6,845 nucleotides of DNA from Alphaproteobacteria bacterium (GCA_030432775.1 JAUILO010000129.1:1-6845), one strand, 5' to 3'. Positions 1 through 6,436 are shown, counted from the first letter of the stretch. The notes: a model not told the origin generated them from the letters alone. Translations and numbers: made by a program.

Positions 1-1175
1 ACTGTTGCATTACGCCCATTCACCTTCCCCTGAAATGATGCCGTAGCCGCATTCATACCGTTTACGGTTACACGTTCAGGATTATCAACGGTTTCGCCTT
101 TCATCCAGACTTCGCGCAAAAAATTATACGCACTGATACTGTTGGGGTTGCTCGCAGAATCTACAATAATGACGGTGCCGTTCGAATGGCTCGCCACGAT
201 CTGTGTTTTTTGATTTAACAGCGTAAATCCGTCAGGAATTTCAAAGGTAAAACCGATATCGGGATGAATAAATTGATGATCCCGTAAAAAACCCTCACGC
301 GCACTATCACCATAAACAATGCCATCAATGGCTTTTAAATACGGAATACGGCCCACTTTATCAGCGCCGCGGCCATACTGGCCTGCCTGCGCAATGGTCT
401 GGTTAATTCTGTCGCCGGTTTGCGGGTGGGTCGAGAAATAATTATCAACCTCGCGGCCATCACCCCGTCCCTGCACCAAATTTTCAAGTTTTGTGTGGGC
501 ATTCAAATTTGTCAGAAAACTCGACATTGCCATCGGGTCATAACCATTACGGTAAAGATATCGAATACCAAGCTGATCTGCTTCATGTTCCTGCCCTCTG
601 GAATATGATTTGATATATAGATCAGATCCCACGCCCAAGGCCTGTGAAGCCGTAGAGCTATCAAGTGCAGCAGAAACAACAGCCGCGCCAAGCGAAGTCA
701 ACACAGCGCGCGAATATCGTTCAGCGGAATGACGGGCGGTAATGTGACCAATTTCATGCCCCAGCACACCGGCAAGTTCGGCTTCGCTATTGGCATAAGC
801 CAGCAACCCGCGCGTGACATAGACATACCCGCCCGGCAGTGCGAATGCATTAACATCCGGCGTATCCAGAACATAAAACTTGTAACGTACATCCGGACGC
901 TCGGTATTTTTGGCAACAACATTGCCAACCGAACGCACGTAATCCTGAACCGGATATCCTGTCTCCTGAATTTGATAGGTCTTGGCGATATTTTGATGTT
1001 CTTGCGCGCCAACCTGCTGCTCTTGCGCCGGAGACATAAGGGCTGTGAACTGCTTTGCGCCTGTTGCGGGATTGGTTGAACAGGCCGTTAAAAACAACAG
1101 TGAAAATAAAATGACGAAAAGCGCACAAGAATACTTGCTTGCTTGCCGGAATATCTGCACATTGCTACCTATCAT
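1..1175 (-). CDS. M48-family zinc metalloprotease lipoprotein (3' end outside window)
   Basis: Predicted envelope zinc endopeptidase of the M48 family, probably in protein quality control. The minus-strand frame is open from 1175 to the left edge, about 391 codons without a stop. Numbering from the ATG at 1175, residues 1-32 are a lipoprotein signal with a hydrophobic stretch ending in lipobox LTAC (Cys32). Ser follows the Cys, which argues for outer-membrane sorting. The zinc motif HEIGH is at 140-144, within GVLGHEIGHITARHSAE. The third ligand is expected in EHEAD at 196-200 (first Glu). ALPGGYVYVTRGLL precedes the zinc helix, as usual in the family. From about residue 300 a separate C-terminal region begins (FIHPDIGFTFEIPDGF), as in the longer alphaproteobacterial Zn-protease lipoproteins. 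Its end lies beyond the window. The start is uncertain. ATG 1175 has no clear ribosome site; GTG 1160 has AGGT six bases upstream and gives a compact signal peptide; ATG 1205 has AAGG but would overlap the divergent gene by about 30 bases. Confidence 0.9.
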   Translation of the reverse strand, partial: MIGSNVQIFRQASKYSCALFVILFSLLFLTACSTNPATGAKQFTALMSPAQEQQVGAQEHQNIAKTYQIQETGYPVQDYVRSVGNVVAKNTERPDVRYKFYVLDTPDVNAFALPGGYVYVTRGLLAYANSEAELAGVLGHEIGHITARHSAERYSRAVLTSLGAAVVSAALDSSTASQALGVGSDLYIKSYSRGQEHEADQLGIRYLYRNGYDPMAMSSFLTNLNAHTKLENLVQGRGDGREVDNYFSTHPQTGDRINQTIAQAGQYGRGADKVGRIPYLKAIDGIVYGDSAREGFLRDHQFIHPDIGFTFEIPDGFTLLNQKTQIVASHSNGTVIIVDSASNPNSISAYNFLREVWMKGETVDNPERVTVNGMNAATASFQGKVNGRNAT

Positions 1176-2034
1176 GAGAATTTTATTCACGCTTGTTATA
1201 TTCATATCCTGCCTTTTTAGCACACCGGCCATCGCACAGGAAGAGCCGCAAAGCACACAAAAGCCCCTTATCCACCCTCAAAAGACACAGATACACGGCT
1301 TAACGCAATCCGGCCTTGGCACAGTCACCAAAGTGATCGACCCGCTTCGCCTTGAAATAGACCACAAACACATCGTTCAGCTCACCAGTATCGATTTTCC
1401 GGATTTTGATATTTATGACAGCGGCCCTTTAAGCGTTCATGCGCACGAGATGATGATTGATATGTTACTAAACAAGCAAGTGCGGTATTACCAAAAACAA
1501 GACAAAAAGGCCAACGGATACACCAACCGCATGGGTTATAAGCTTGTTCACCTTGTTCGCCGCGATGATAATTTATGGATACAGGGCTTTTTTGTCGCAA
1601 ATGGAATTGCCCGTGTACGCCCGTCTATCAACAACACAGAAACCGCAGAAGAATTAATGGCGCTTGAAAACGCCGCAAGAGAAGAAAAAACAGGCTTGTG
1701 GGCTGACCCCGCCTATGCCGTATTAACCCCGCAAACTGCTGAACAAGCCATTGGCCACTGGGGAATTATCGAAGGGCAGATAAAAACAATTGGCACAGCA
1801 CAAAACAAGATCTATATGAATTTTGGTGATAATTGGCGTAATGATTTCACCATTGGCATTGAAAGTCAGGTCAGACGCGCGTTCAGTAAAAGAGGCATTG
1901 ATTTGCTATCCATAAGCGGGAAAAACATAAGAGTGCGCGGCTGGGTTGAAAACTATAACGGCCCCTATGTGAATTTAATGGCGCCAATATGGCTGGAAAT
2001 CATCCATAATGAGCCATCAGAAATGTTGCCATAG
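1174..2034 (+). CDS. Secreted SNase-like (thermonuclease-fold) protein with degenerate active site
   Basis: A 286-residue exported protein. The start at 1174 is chosen because it gives a clean signal peptide, residues 1-21, with a type I cleavage site after AIA. A lipoprotein reading at Cys13 (FISC) is a weak alternative. Residues 47-180 follow the staphylococcal nuclease fold: GTVTKVID at 49-56, VQLTSIDFPD at 68-77, NRMGYKLVHL at 118-127, and the closing helix ending EEKTGLWADP at 170-179. Against classical SNase, the catalytic Arg35 position is Gln69, Glu43 is Asp77, Arg87 is Tyr122, and the calcium Asp21 position is Leu58. Only the Asp40 equivalent (Asp74) remains, so nuclease activity is doubtful. 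Residues 190-280 form a second domain (IYMNFGDNWRNDFTIGI, IRVRGWVENYNGP), probably OB-like and common in alphaproteobacterial relatives; its function is not known to me. The ATG shares bases with the divergent protease ATG and has no obvious Shine-Dalgarno. Pip follows 59 bases downstream. The family call is firm; the function is open. Confidence 0.85.
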   Translation: MRILFTLVIFISCLFSTPAIAQEEPQSTQKPLIHPQKTQIHGLTQSGLGTVTKVIDPLRLEIDHKHIVQLTSIDFPDFDIYDSGPLSVHAHEMMIDMLLNKQVRYYQKQDKKANGYTNRMGYKLVHLVRRDDNLWIQGFFVANGIARVRPSINNTETAEELMALENAAREEKTGLWADPAYAVLTPQTAEQAIGHWGIIEGQIKTIGTAQNKIYMNFGDNWRNDFTIGIESQVRRAFSKRGIDLLSISGKNIRVRGWVENYNGPYVNLMAPIWLEIIHNEPSEMLP

Positions 2035-2093
2035 CGAAAAAACAAGACTATTGTAATGTCCAAATTGTAAACAGATGAAGGCGTACAATAAAA

Positions 2094-3119
2094 ATGCCCA
2101 ATAAAGACAAGTATAACTCGCAGGAAGGCATCTCACCGATCGGCTTGGAACGTGAAGATCACCTGCTCGACCTTTTCCCTGAGATCTCTCCATATTCCAC
2201 CGGTTTTCTTGATGTAGACGATACGCATAGCTTGTATTGGGAACAAAGCGGCAATCCAGACGGTGTTCCTGTGCTTTTACTTCATGGCGGACCTGGCGAA
2301 GGATCTTCCCCGCTTCATCGCCGATTCTTTGACCCTGATTATTACCGGATCATTTTATATGATCAGCGCGGTGCAGGAAAATCACAACCACATGGCGGAC
2401 TTGAAAATAATACAATTCCCTATCTTCTCGAAGACATAGAAAAGCTCAGAAATAAACTACGCATTGAAAAATGGCACATATTTGGCGGCTCATGGGGAAG
2501 CACGCTGGCTCTTTCATATGCGCAGCAGCACCCGAACGAATGTCTCAGTCTTATTTTACGCAGTATCTTTTTAATGGAAGAACACGAAATTAACTGGTTC
2601 ATATATGGTACGCGCAATACATTTCCCGAAGCGTGGGAGCAATTTGCAGAAATCGTACCTGAGAATAGAAAAGACGATATTCTGAATTATTACTATGAAA
2701 CGCTGATGAATGATGACGACCGGAAAGAGCAAATGAAGGCTGCTGTTTCATGGTGTTTATATGAAGCAGCCTGTGTTTCACTTATTCCAAACTACGACAC
2801 CATTACATCTGACGAACAAAAGGAGTACGCACTTTCGATGGCAAAGATCGAAGCTTACTACTTCAAAAATGAAACAATTTCGCCGGAAAAAAGCCTTCTG
2901 AACGGCATAGATCAGATCCGCGCCATCCCGACAACCATCATCCATGGAAGATATGATATGATCAGCCCGCTGGTAACGGCGCACAAGCTGCACCAAAGCT
3001 GGCCGGAAGCGGATTACATCATTGTTCCAGACGGCGGTCATTCAGCGCTCGATCCAGCTATCAGGTCACGTTTGATCGAGGCAACGGAGAACGCCAAAAC
3101 GATAACGAGACAATTATAA
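2094..3119 (+). CDS. pip: Prolyl iminopeptidase (proline aminopeptidase, EC 3.4.11.5)
   Basis: Cytoplasmic serine peptidase of family S33 (alpha/beta hydrolase) that removes N-terminal proline from peptides. The 341-residue product shows the oxyanion motif HGGPG at 64-68, DQRGAGKS at 90-97, and the nucleophile elbow GGSWGS at 131-136 with Ser133. Asp288 (in GRYDMISP) and His316 (in GGHSA) complete the triad. Their spacing matches characterised bacterial enzymes. Glu224 and Glu253 (in KIEAYYF) sit where the family holds two Glu residues that bind the substrate amino group, supporting iminopeptidase rather than a generic hydrolase. The family core begins near LFPEISPYSTGFLDV (27-41), so this start gives an N-terminal extension of about 25 residues. 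The only other internal start candidate is TTG at codon 18. A GAAGG lies 12 bases before the ATG, a rather long spacing. The gene sits between the SNase-like gene and pgk, probably co-transcribed, and no signal peptide is seen. Confidence 0.93.
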   Translation: MPNKDKYNSQEGISPIGLEREDHLLDLFPEISPYSTGFLDVDDTHSLYWEQSGNPDGVPVLLLHGGPGEGSSPLHRRFFDPDYYRIILYDQRGAGKSQPHGGLENNTIPYLLEDIEKLRNKLRIEKWHIFGGSWGSTLALSYAQQHPNECLSLILRSIFLMEEHEINWFIYGTRNTFPEAWEQFAEIVPENRKDDILNYYYETLMNDDDRKEQMKAAVSWCLYEAACVSLIPNYDTITSDEQKEYALSMAKIEAYYFKNETISPEKSLLNGIDQIRAIPTTIIHGRYDMISPLVTAHKLHQSWPEADYIIVPDGGHSALDPAIRSRLIEATENAKTITRQL

Positions 3120-3145
3120 ACGAATACAAACGAATATAAACGAGG
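3116..3145 (+). repeat. Three tandem 10-bp units spanning the pip-pgk junction
   Basis: Three consecutive 10-base units read ATAAACGAAT, ACAAACGAAT and ATAAACGAGG. The first holds the pip stop codon (TAA, 3117-3119). The last merges into the pgk ribosome binding site (GAGGA, 3142-3146), four bases before the pgk ATG. The repeat fills nearly the whole 31-base gap. It may come from slippage during replication, or may set translational coupling between pip and pgk. The function is inferred, not shown. Confidence 0.75.
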
Positions 3146-3150
3146 ATATT

Positions 3151-4362
3151 ATGAGCGATTTTAAAACAATAGAAGAATTCGACCTTGAAGGTAAAACTGT
3201 CCTGCTACGCGCTGATCTGAACGTCCCTGTTCAGAAGGGCGAAGTATCTGACACAACAAGAATTGACCGTTTACAGACTACTGTTCATTACCTACAAAAA
3301 CAGGGCGCAAAAACATTGATCTTGTCGCATTATGGCCGCCCGAAAGGACAGAAAAACCCTGATTTTTCTTTGGCGTTTCTTGCGCCTGTTCTCACAACAC
3401 AATGGGGCGTTGATGTAAACTTTGCCGATGATTGTATCGGTGACACAGTCAATAAAGCTGTCGATAAAATGAATAATGGCGATTTCACCTTGCTTGAAAA
3501 TGTCCGTTTTTATCCGGGCGAAGAGGCCAATGATGCTGAATTCACAGCCCAGCTCGCCGCAGCCGGTGATATTTACATTAACGATGCTTTTTCAACATCC
3601 CACCGGGCTCATGCGTCAACCGAAGGTCTGGCGCATATACTTCCAACTGGTGCGGGCTTTCTTATGAGCGCCGAGCTAAACGCATTAAACGAGGCACTTG
3701 AAAGTCCGGAACGCCCAGTTATGGCGCTTGTTGGTGGCGCAAAAGTATCCACTAAACTCAGTGTGTTAAACAATATTGTTAAGAAAGTAGATTATCTTGT
3801 TCTTGGTGGCGGCATGGCCAATACATTCATGTATTCACAAGGTACCGATATTGGCGATTCACTTTGTGAAAAAGACATGGCGGACGAAGCCACACGCATT
3901 TTCAACACAGCAAAAGAACATGGCTGTGAAATTATCCTGCCACGCGATATCACTGTAATTTCCGGTGATCTTGTTGCAAACGCACCTCACGTTGTTGTAC
4001 AGCGCGATGGTTTTGCTCCGGATCAAGGTTCTGTTGATGCAGGCCCACAATCCGTTGCCTTTGTTCAGGAAACACTTAAAAGCTGTAAAACCATTCTTTG
4101 GAACGGCCCGCTTGGCGTTTTTGAACTCAAACCATTTGATAAAGGCACAAACGCCGTAGCACAAACGGTTGCCGAGCTTACAAAATCAGGACAGCTTGTG
4201 AGTGTTGCAGGTGGCGGAGACACAGTTTCAGCCCTTGAAAACGCCGGTGTAGCAAGAGATTTTACCTATATCTCTACTGCAGGCGGTGCATTCTTAGAAT
4301 GGCTGGAAGGCAAAACACTTCCGGGCGTTGCGGCACTGACTGCCAATAAAAAAGCAGCTTAA
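3151..4362 (+). CDS. pgk: Phosphoglycerate kinase (EC 2.7.2.3)
   Basis: Cytoplasmic glycolytic and gluconeogenic enzyme interconverting 1,3-bisphosphoglycerate plus ADP and 3-phosphoglycerate plus ATP. The 403-residue length is normal. The N-terminal substrate domain has the signature LLRADLNVPV at 18-27 (Arg20, Asp22, Asn24), Arg37, SHYGRPKG at 59-66, ENVRFYPGEE at 116-125 with Arg119, and DAFSTSHRAHAS at 145-156 with Arg152. The C-terminal nucleotide domain has GGAKVSTK at 195-202, GGGMANTF at 219-226, WNGPLGVFE at 317-325, and the phosphate-binding loop GGGDT at 354-358. It ends with the conserved STAGGAFLEWLEGKTLPG segment at 375-392. All expected key residues are present, so the enzyme should be active. 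GAGGA lies four bases before the ATG. The gene follows pip by 31 bases and ends at a strong hairpin terminator. The frequent partners gap and fba are not adjacent here. Confidence 0.98.
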   Translation: MSDFKTIEEFDLEGKTVLLRADLNVPVQKGEVSDTTRIDRLQTTVHYLQKQGAKTLILSHYGRPKGQKNPDFSLAFLAPVLTTQWGVDVNFADDCIGDTVNKAVDKMNNGDFTLLENVRFYPGEEANDAEFTAQLAAAGDIYINDAFSTSHRAHASTEGLAHILPTGAGFLMSAELNALNEALESPERPVMALVGGAKVSTKLSVLNNIVKKVDYLVLGGGMANTFMYSQGTDIGDSLCEKDMADEATRIFNTAKEHGCEIILPRDITVISGDLVANAPHVVVQRDGFAPDQGSVDAGPQSVAFVQETLKSCKTILWNGPLGVFELKPFDKGTNAVAQTVAELTKSGQLVSVAGGGDTVSALENAGVARDFTYISTAGGAFLEWLEGKTLPGVAALTANKKAA

Positions 4363-4376
4363 GCATTACGCTCGCA

Positions 4377-4390
4377 TACGCGTACGCGTA
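4377..4390. repeat. 14-bp perfect palindrome, two ACGCGT units in tandem
   Basis: TACGCGTACGCGTA is its own reverse complement and contains two abutting ACGCGT hexamers (4378-4383 and 4384-4389). It lies 15 bases after the pgk stop in the gap between convergent genes, with more CG-rich steps just downstream (TACGCGCGG). It could be a protein-binding site or chance; the position after a stop codon does not suggest a promoter operator. Confidence 0.6.
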
Positions 4391-4440
4391 ATTCAATACG
4401 CGCGGTTCAAAATAGCCTAATGCAAACCGTATCAAACACT

Positions 4441-4478
4441 AAAAAACCTCACTATGGCTTCCCAAAGTGAGGTTTTTT
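4441..4478. terminator. Bidirectional intrinsic terminator between pgk and the DUF2336 gene
   Basis: A perfect 13-bp inverted repeat has arms AAAAAACCTCACT (4441-4453) and AGTGAGGTTTTTT (4466-4478) with a 12-base loop. The T-tract on the plus strand ends pgk transcripts. The A-tract gives a U-tract on the minus strand, so it should also stop transcripts of the convergent DUF2336 gene, whose stop codon is 25 bases away. Confidence 0.92.
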
Positions 4479-4502
4479 AGTACCGTAACACGTAAAAGCC
4501 GA

Positions 4503-5630
4503 TTAAGTCTGCCGCCTTACAGTCCGGCTCACGATCTTCTCTGCAATATCTGTTTTGATACCGTCAAAGTAATCCATCATCTTCATCATATCGCTTTGAT
4601 TAATATGCGACATTGATGAGCGCGCGCGATGCGTCAGCAAGTAAACGCGCGAGAAATCTGTTTTTTGCATTTTGTAGGCTTTACACGCTATCGCCAAACC
4701 TTTCGGACATGACTGCATAATGAAATCATGCACTTTACCCAGTGAAATTCCGGTATAGGCAGAGAACTGCGCGATAAAACGCGGAATATCACCTTTTTGC
4801 AGCGTATGAACCATTAAATCCATATCAATAAAGCCACGTCTTTTATCTTCAGCCACCTGATTGATCACTTTGCGTGAGGGCAGGAATTTCATACCTGTAT
4901 AATCAGGTGCCTGTTCGTGTATCACCTGCTCAACGACCATATCTATCTCGATAGGCGCTGCGTCCTGAAAATGTACATCGATATATTCGCGCATTTCTCC
5001 GGCGACATGTTCATGAATGGCACGTGCAAGTTCTACAGGAAGCTCGGCGCGCTGTAATAACGGCCCTGCCACCTCTTCATTGCTTTTGGCAAGCTCGCCT
5101 AGCACATTCACCGCATGCTCGGTTAGCGTAACACGCTCATTTTCAGACAAATTAACCGCTGTCCCCACATCATTCGTATCAGCAAGCACATTAATCAAAT
5201 CGTCACCGAGGCTGTGGCGCTTGGCGATTGCCTGCCAGTATTCAGGACCTTGGGATTTGACGATATAGATTAAGTCCATATCACTTAGGACTTCGCTTGC
5301 CTCCAATAACGGAGACGCAACTTTTATTTCATCATTTGCTAAATGGAGAACCAGACGTAAGGGAACTGTATCCATAGCCGAAAGCTTCACCGATAATGCA
5401 TATCGTAGCTCTAGCTCTGCTTTACGCATGAGGCCAATCAGAACATCACTCAGTACTTCTTCTTCGCGAACTGATAGCTCAGTTTCGAACAACTCTGCAA
5501 CTGCATGCGCCAGCCCTTGTCTTGCTTGTGGCTTACCCTCCTCGAGTAATCCATACAATTTATGACTATCGTACAGTCGCACCAGTAATGATGCCACATG
5601 TGGCGACTTATCCAGGATACGTAGATCCAT
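4503..5630 (-). CDS. DUF2336 domain protein, helical HEAT-like repeats
   Basis: A 375-residue, mostly alpha-helical soluble protein without signal peptide or membrane segment, matching the DUF2336 family of Alphaproteobacteria. The family has no firmly known biochemical role. The diagnostic part spans about residues 75-205: LANDEIKVASPLLEASEVLSDMDL at 97-120 (ANDEI, VASPLL, LSDMDL), then AIAKRHSLGDDLINVLA at 134-150, and later EVAGPLLQRAELPVELA at 186-202. The motif order resembles two HEAT-like repeats. A second helical part (about 255-350) contains GFIDMDLMVHTLQKGDIPRF and ends in a basic tail, VSRTVRRQT. ATG 5630 is preferred: an in-frame TTG at 5648 would add six residues, but it has only a poorly spaced purine run, while ATG has GGGG ten bases upstream. 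The gene converges on pgk and is divergent from the small orphan gene across a 419-base region. The family call is firm, and a scaffold or regulatory role is only a guess from the fold. Confidence 0.9.
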   Translation of the reverse strand: MDLRILDKSPHVASLLVRLYDSHKLYGLLEEGKPQARQGLAHAVAELFETELSVREEEVLSDVLIGLMRKAELELRYALSVKLSAMDTVPLRLVLHLANDEIKVASPLLEASEVLSDMDLIYIVKSQGPEYWQAIAKRHSLGDDLINVLADTNDVGTAVNLSENERVTLTEHAVNVLGELAKSNEEVAGPLLQRAELPVELARAIHEHVAGEMREYIDVHFQDAAPIEIDMVVEQVIHEQAPDYTGMKFLPSRKVINQVAEDKRRGFIDMDLMVHTLQKGDIPRFIAQFSAYTGISLGKVHDFIMQSCPKGLAIACKAYKMQKTDFSRVYLLTHRARSSMSHINQSDMMKMMDYFDGIKTDIAEKIVSRTVRRQT

Positions 5631-5857
5631 AGCCGTATAACCCCGCAATCTTTCTATACGGTTGTTGTTTTGTACCCAATATTAATCCGCTTTAGAACAC
5701 TTCGAATTGAAGATTTTATTATTTACTCTTCTTTTCTTTTTATTATTAATCAGAAAAAAGTCCCCAAATCATCGGGAAAGTTTTCGCCGACCCTTAATTG
5801 TAATTCTAATCCCAAATAGTTACTATTGTATTAACAGCTTCTAATAGAACAAAAAAT

Positions 5858-5886
5858 TTGACAAAAAAGTTGCGCTGCAACATAAA
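5858..5886 (+). promoter_or_regulatory. Sigma70-type promoter for the small Gln/Ser-rich gene
   Basis: A perfect -35 hexamer TTGACA (5858-5863) is followed by a 17-base spacer and CATAAA (5881-5886) as the -10, four of six matches to consensus. Transcription would start near 5893 and leave a leader of roughly 155 bases before the ATG at 6050. It is the best promoter match I see in the window, but start-site data are lacking. Confidence 0.6.
5869..5881. promoter_or_regulatory. Dyad in promoter spacer, possible operator
   Basis: GTTGC-GCT-GCAAC is a 5-bp inverted repeat around a 3-base centre, lying between the -35 and -10 and touching the -10 at its last base. The placement is classic for a repressor site. 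The arms are short and the surrounding A-runs are not symmetric. No neighbouring gene encodes an obvious DNA-binding regulator. Confidence 0.35.
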
Positions 5887-6049
5887 AAATAAGAACATAA
5901 AAACAATACGGAGTATTATGATACCTATAAGGTTTTCTTAATCCTTTTCATTTACTATAGAAAGTAATAATATAGCCCAAGAATGAGCTGATATATGAGC
6001 TGAAACAGCCAATTATTACTAGGGGCCAATCACCAAAGGGTAAAAAGAA

Positions 6050-6337
6050 ATGGTCGGAATTATCAACACAGCTGTTGCGCAACCACTGAATACGAACTCG
6101 ACACAAGTTCAACAAAGACAAAACAGTGAAGAGCGCCAACCTCTTAGCACTCAGGAACAAGACCAGAGTAGCAATGAAATACAGCAAACACAGGAAGTCA
6201 GTGCTTCTGTGAATGAAACAGAGTCCTCCTCAAGAGAACTACAAAGACAAGAAGAAGACGTGCAATTCCAGCTAAGCGCCGCCCAAGAAGGCAATTCAGA
6301 GGCAGAGCGCGGCAGTATTATTGACATTTCTGTCTAA
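6050..6337 (+). CDS. Small Gln/Ser/Glu-rich protein of unknown function
   Basis: I do not recognise this 95-residue protein. By count 17 residues are Gln, 14 Ser and 13 Glu, together nearly half of the chain. There is no Cys or Trp, and no membrane segment or signal peptide with a charged n-region. It should be largely disordered, perhaps with coiled-coil tendency around residues 61-80 (ELQRQEEDVQFQLSAA). The two ends look more ordered and may be the conserved parts: MVGIINTAVAQ at the start and GSIIDISV at the end. It is supported as a gene by an ATG with AAAGGG about ten bases upstream, a good promoter at 5858-5886, and a terminator 33 bases after its stop. It is transcribed away from the DUF2336 gene and towards amn. 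The hydrophobic frame on the opposite strand is a by-product of Gln codons read backwards as Leu. Confidence 0.65.
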   Translation: MVGIINTAVAQPLNTNSTQVQQRQNSEERQPLSTQEQDQSSNEIQQTQEVSASVNETESSSRELQRQEEDVQFQLSAAQEGNSEAERGSIIDISV

Positions 6338-6369
6338 TCTGCTTTGAGGCACAACAAATTCAAGATATT

Positions 6370-6398
6370 AAAAATAGCGCCTTAATGGCGCTATTTTT
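6370..6398. terminator. Bidirectional intrinsic terminator between the small gene and amn
   Basis: A perfect 12-bp inverted repeat has arms AAAAATAGCGCC (6370-6381) and GGCGCTATTTTT (6387-6398) around a TTAAT loop. The GC-rich stem with T-tract ends the plus-strand small gene. The A-tract serves as a U-tract for amn on the minus strand, whose stop codon is 39 bases away. Confidence 0.93.
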
Positions 6399-6436
6399 GT
6401 ATCTGGATATCTATAAATACCTATAATTACAGAAAA

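Larger units (their letters stand above)
5631..6049. other. 419-base AT-rich divergent intergenic region
   Basis: This non-coding stretch separates the DUF2336 gene from the small plus-strand gene. It contains a good plus-strand promoter (5858-5886) with a dyad in its spacer. A seven-codon ORF follows (5918-5941, MIPIRFS), with GGAG four bases before its ATG. Further on are a short hairpin TTACT/AGTAA (5952-5956 with 5963-5967) and a direct repeat ATGAGCTGA (5983-5991 and 5995-6003). Long A/T runs lie near 5710-5760. On the minus strand, TTGGGG-N16-TAATAA starting at 5767 is only a weak promoter candidate for the DUF2336 gene. I see no RNA gene or longer coding frame that I can support. Confidence 0.7.

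Noticed and set aside
698..1128. Open frames on both strands within 698-1128 (about 90-115 codons)
   Set aside because: They overlap the M48 frame, which has the lipobox, HEIGH and EHEAD motifs and stays open for more than 390 codons; the others have no recognisable content.
1045..1173. Longer N-terminus for the SNase-like protein from GTG 1045 or ATG 1111
   Set aside because: It would bury a clean signal peptide that begins at the 1174 ATG and would overlap the protease coding region extensively.
2050..2070. Two ATTGTAA repeats before pip as possible promoter or operator
   Set aside because: No -10 at acceptable spacing: TACAAT at 2084 is 13 bases from the second repeat and would start transcription at the ATG itself. 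Too weak to annotate.
3476..3667. Short plus-strand frame inside pgk, and similar frames at 3859-4164 and 3965-4159
   Set aside because: All lie inside the fully conserved pgk coding sequence and show no independent start signals or motifs.
5017..5268. Ser/Ala-rich plus-strand frame of 83 codons opposite the DUF2336 gene
   Set aside because: It is antisense to a conserved family domain, with no promoter or ribosome site; the composition is a mirror of the real gene.
5762..5820. Possible hairpins around CCCC...GGG and TCGG...CCGA
   Set aside because: Arms of only three or four bases and no T-tract; not distinguishable from chance.
5948..6187. Hydrophobic minus-strand frame of 79 codons opposite the small gene
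   Set aside because: It begins with TTG without a ribosome site; its Leu richness is explained by Gln codons CAA/CAG read on the opposite strand as TTG/CTG.
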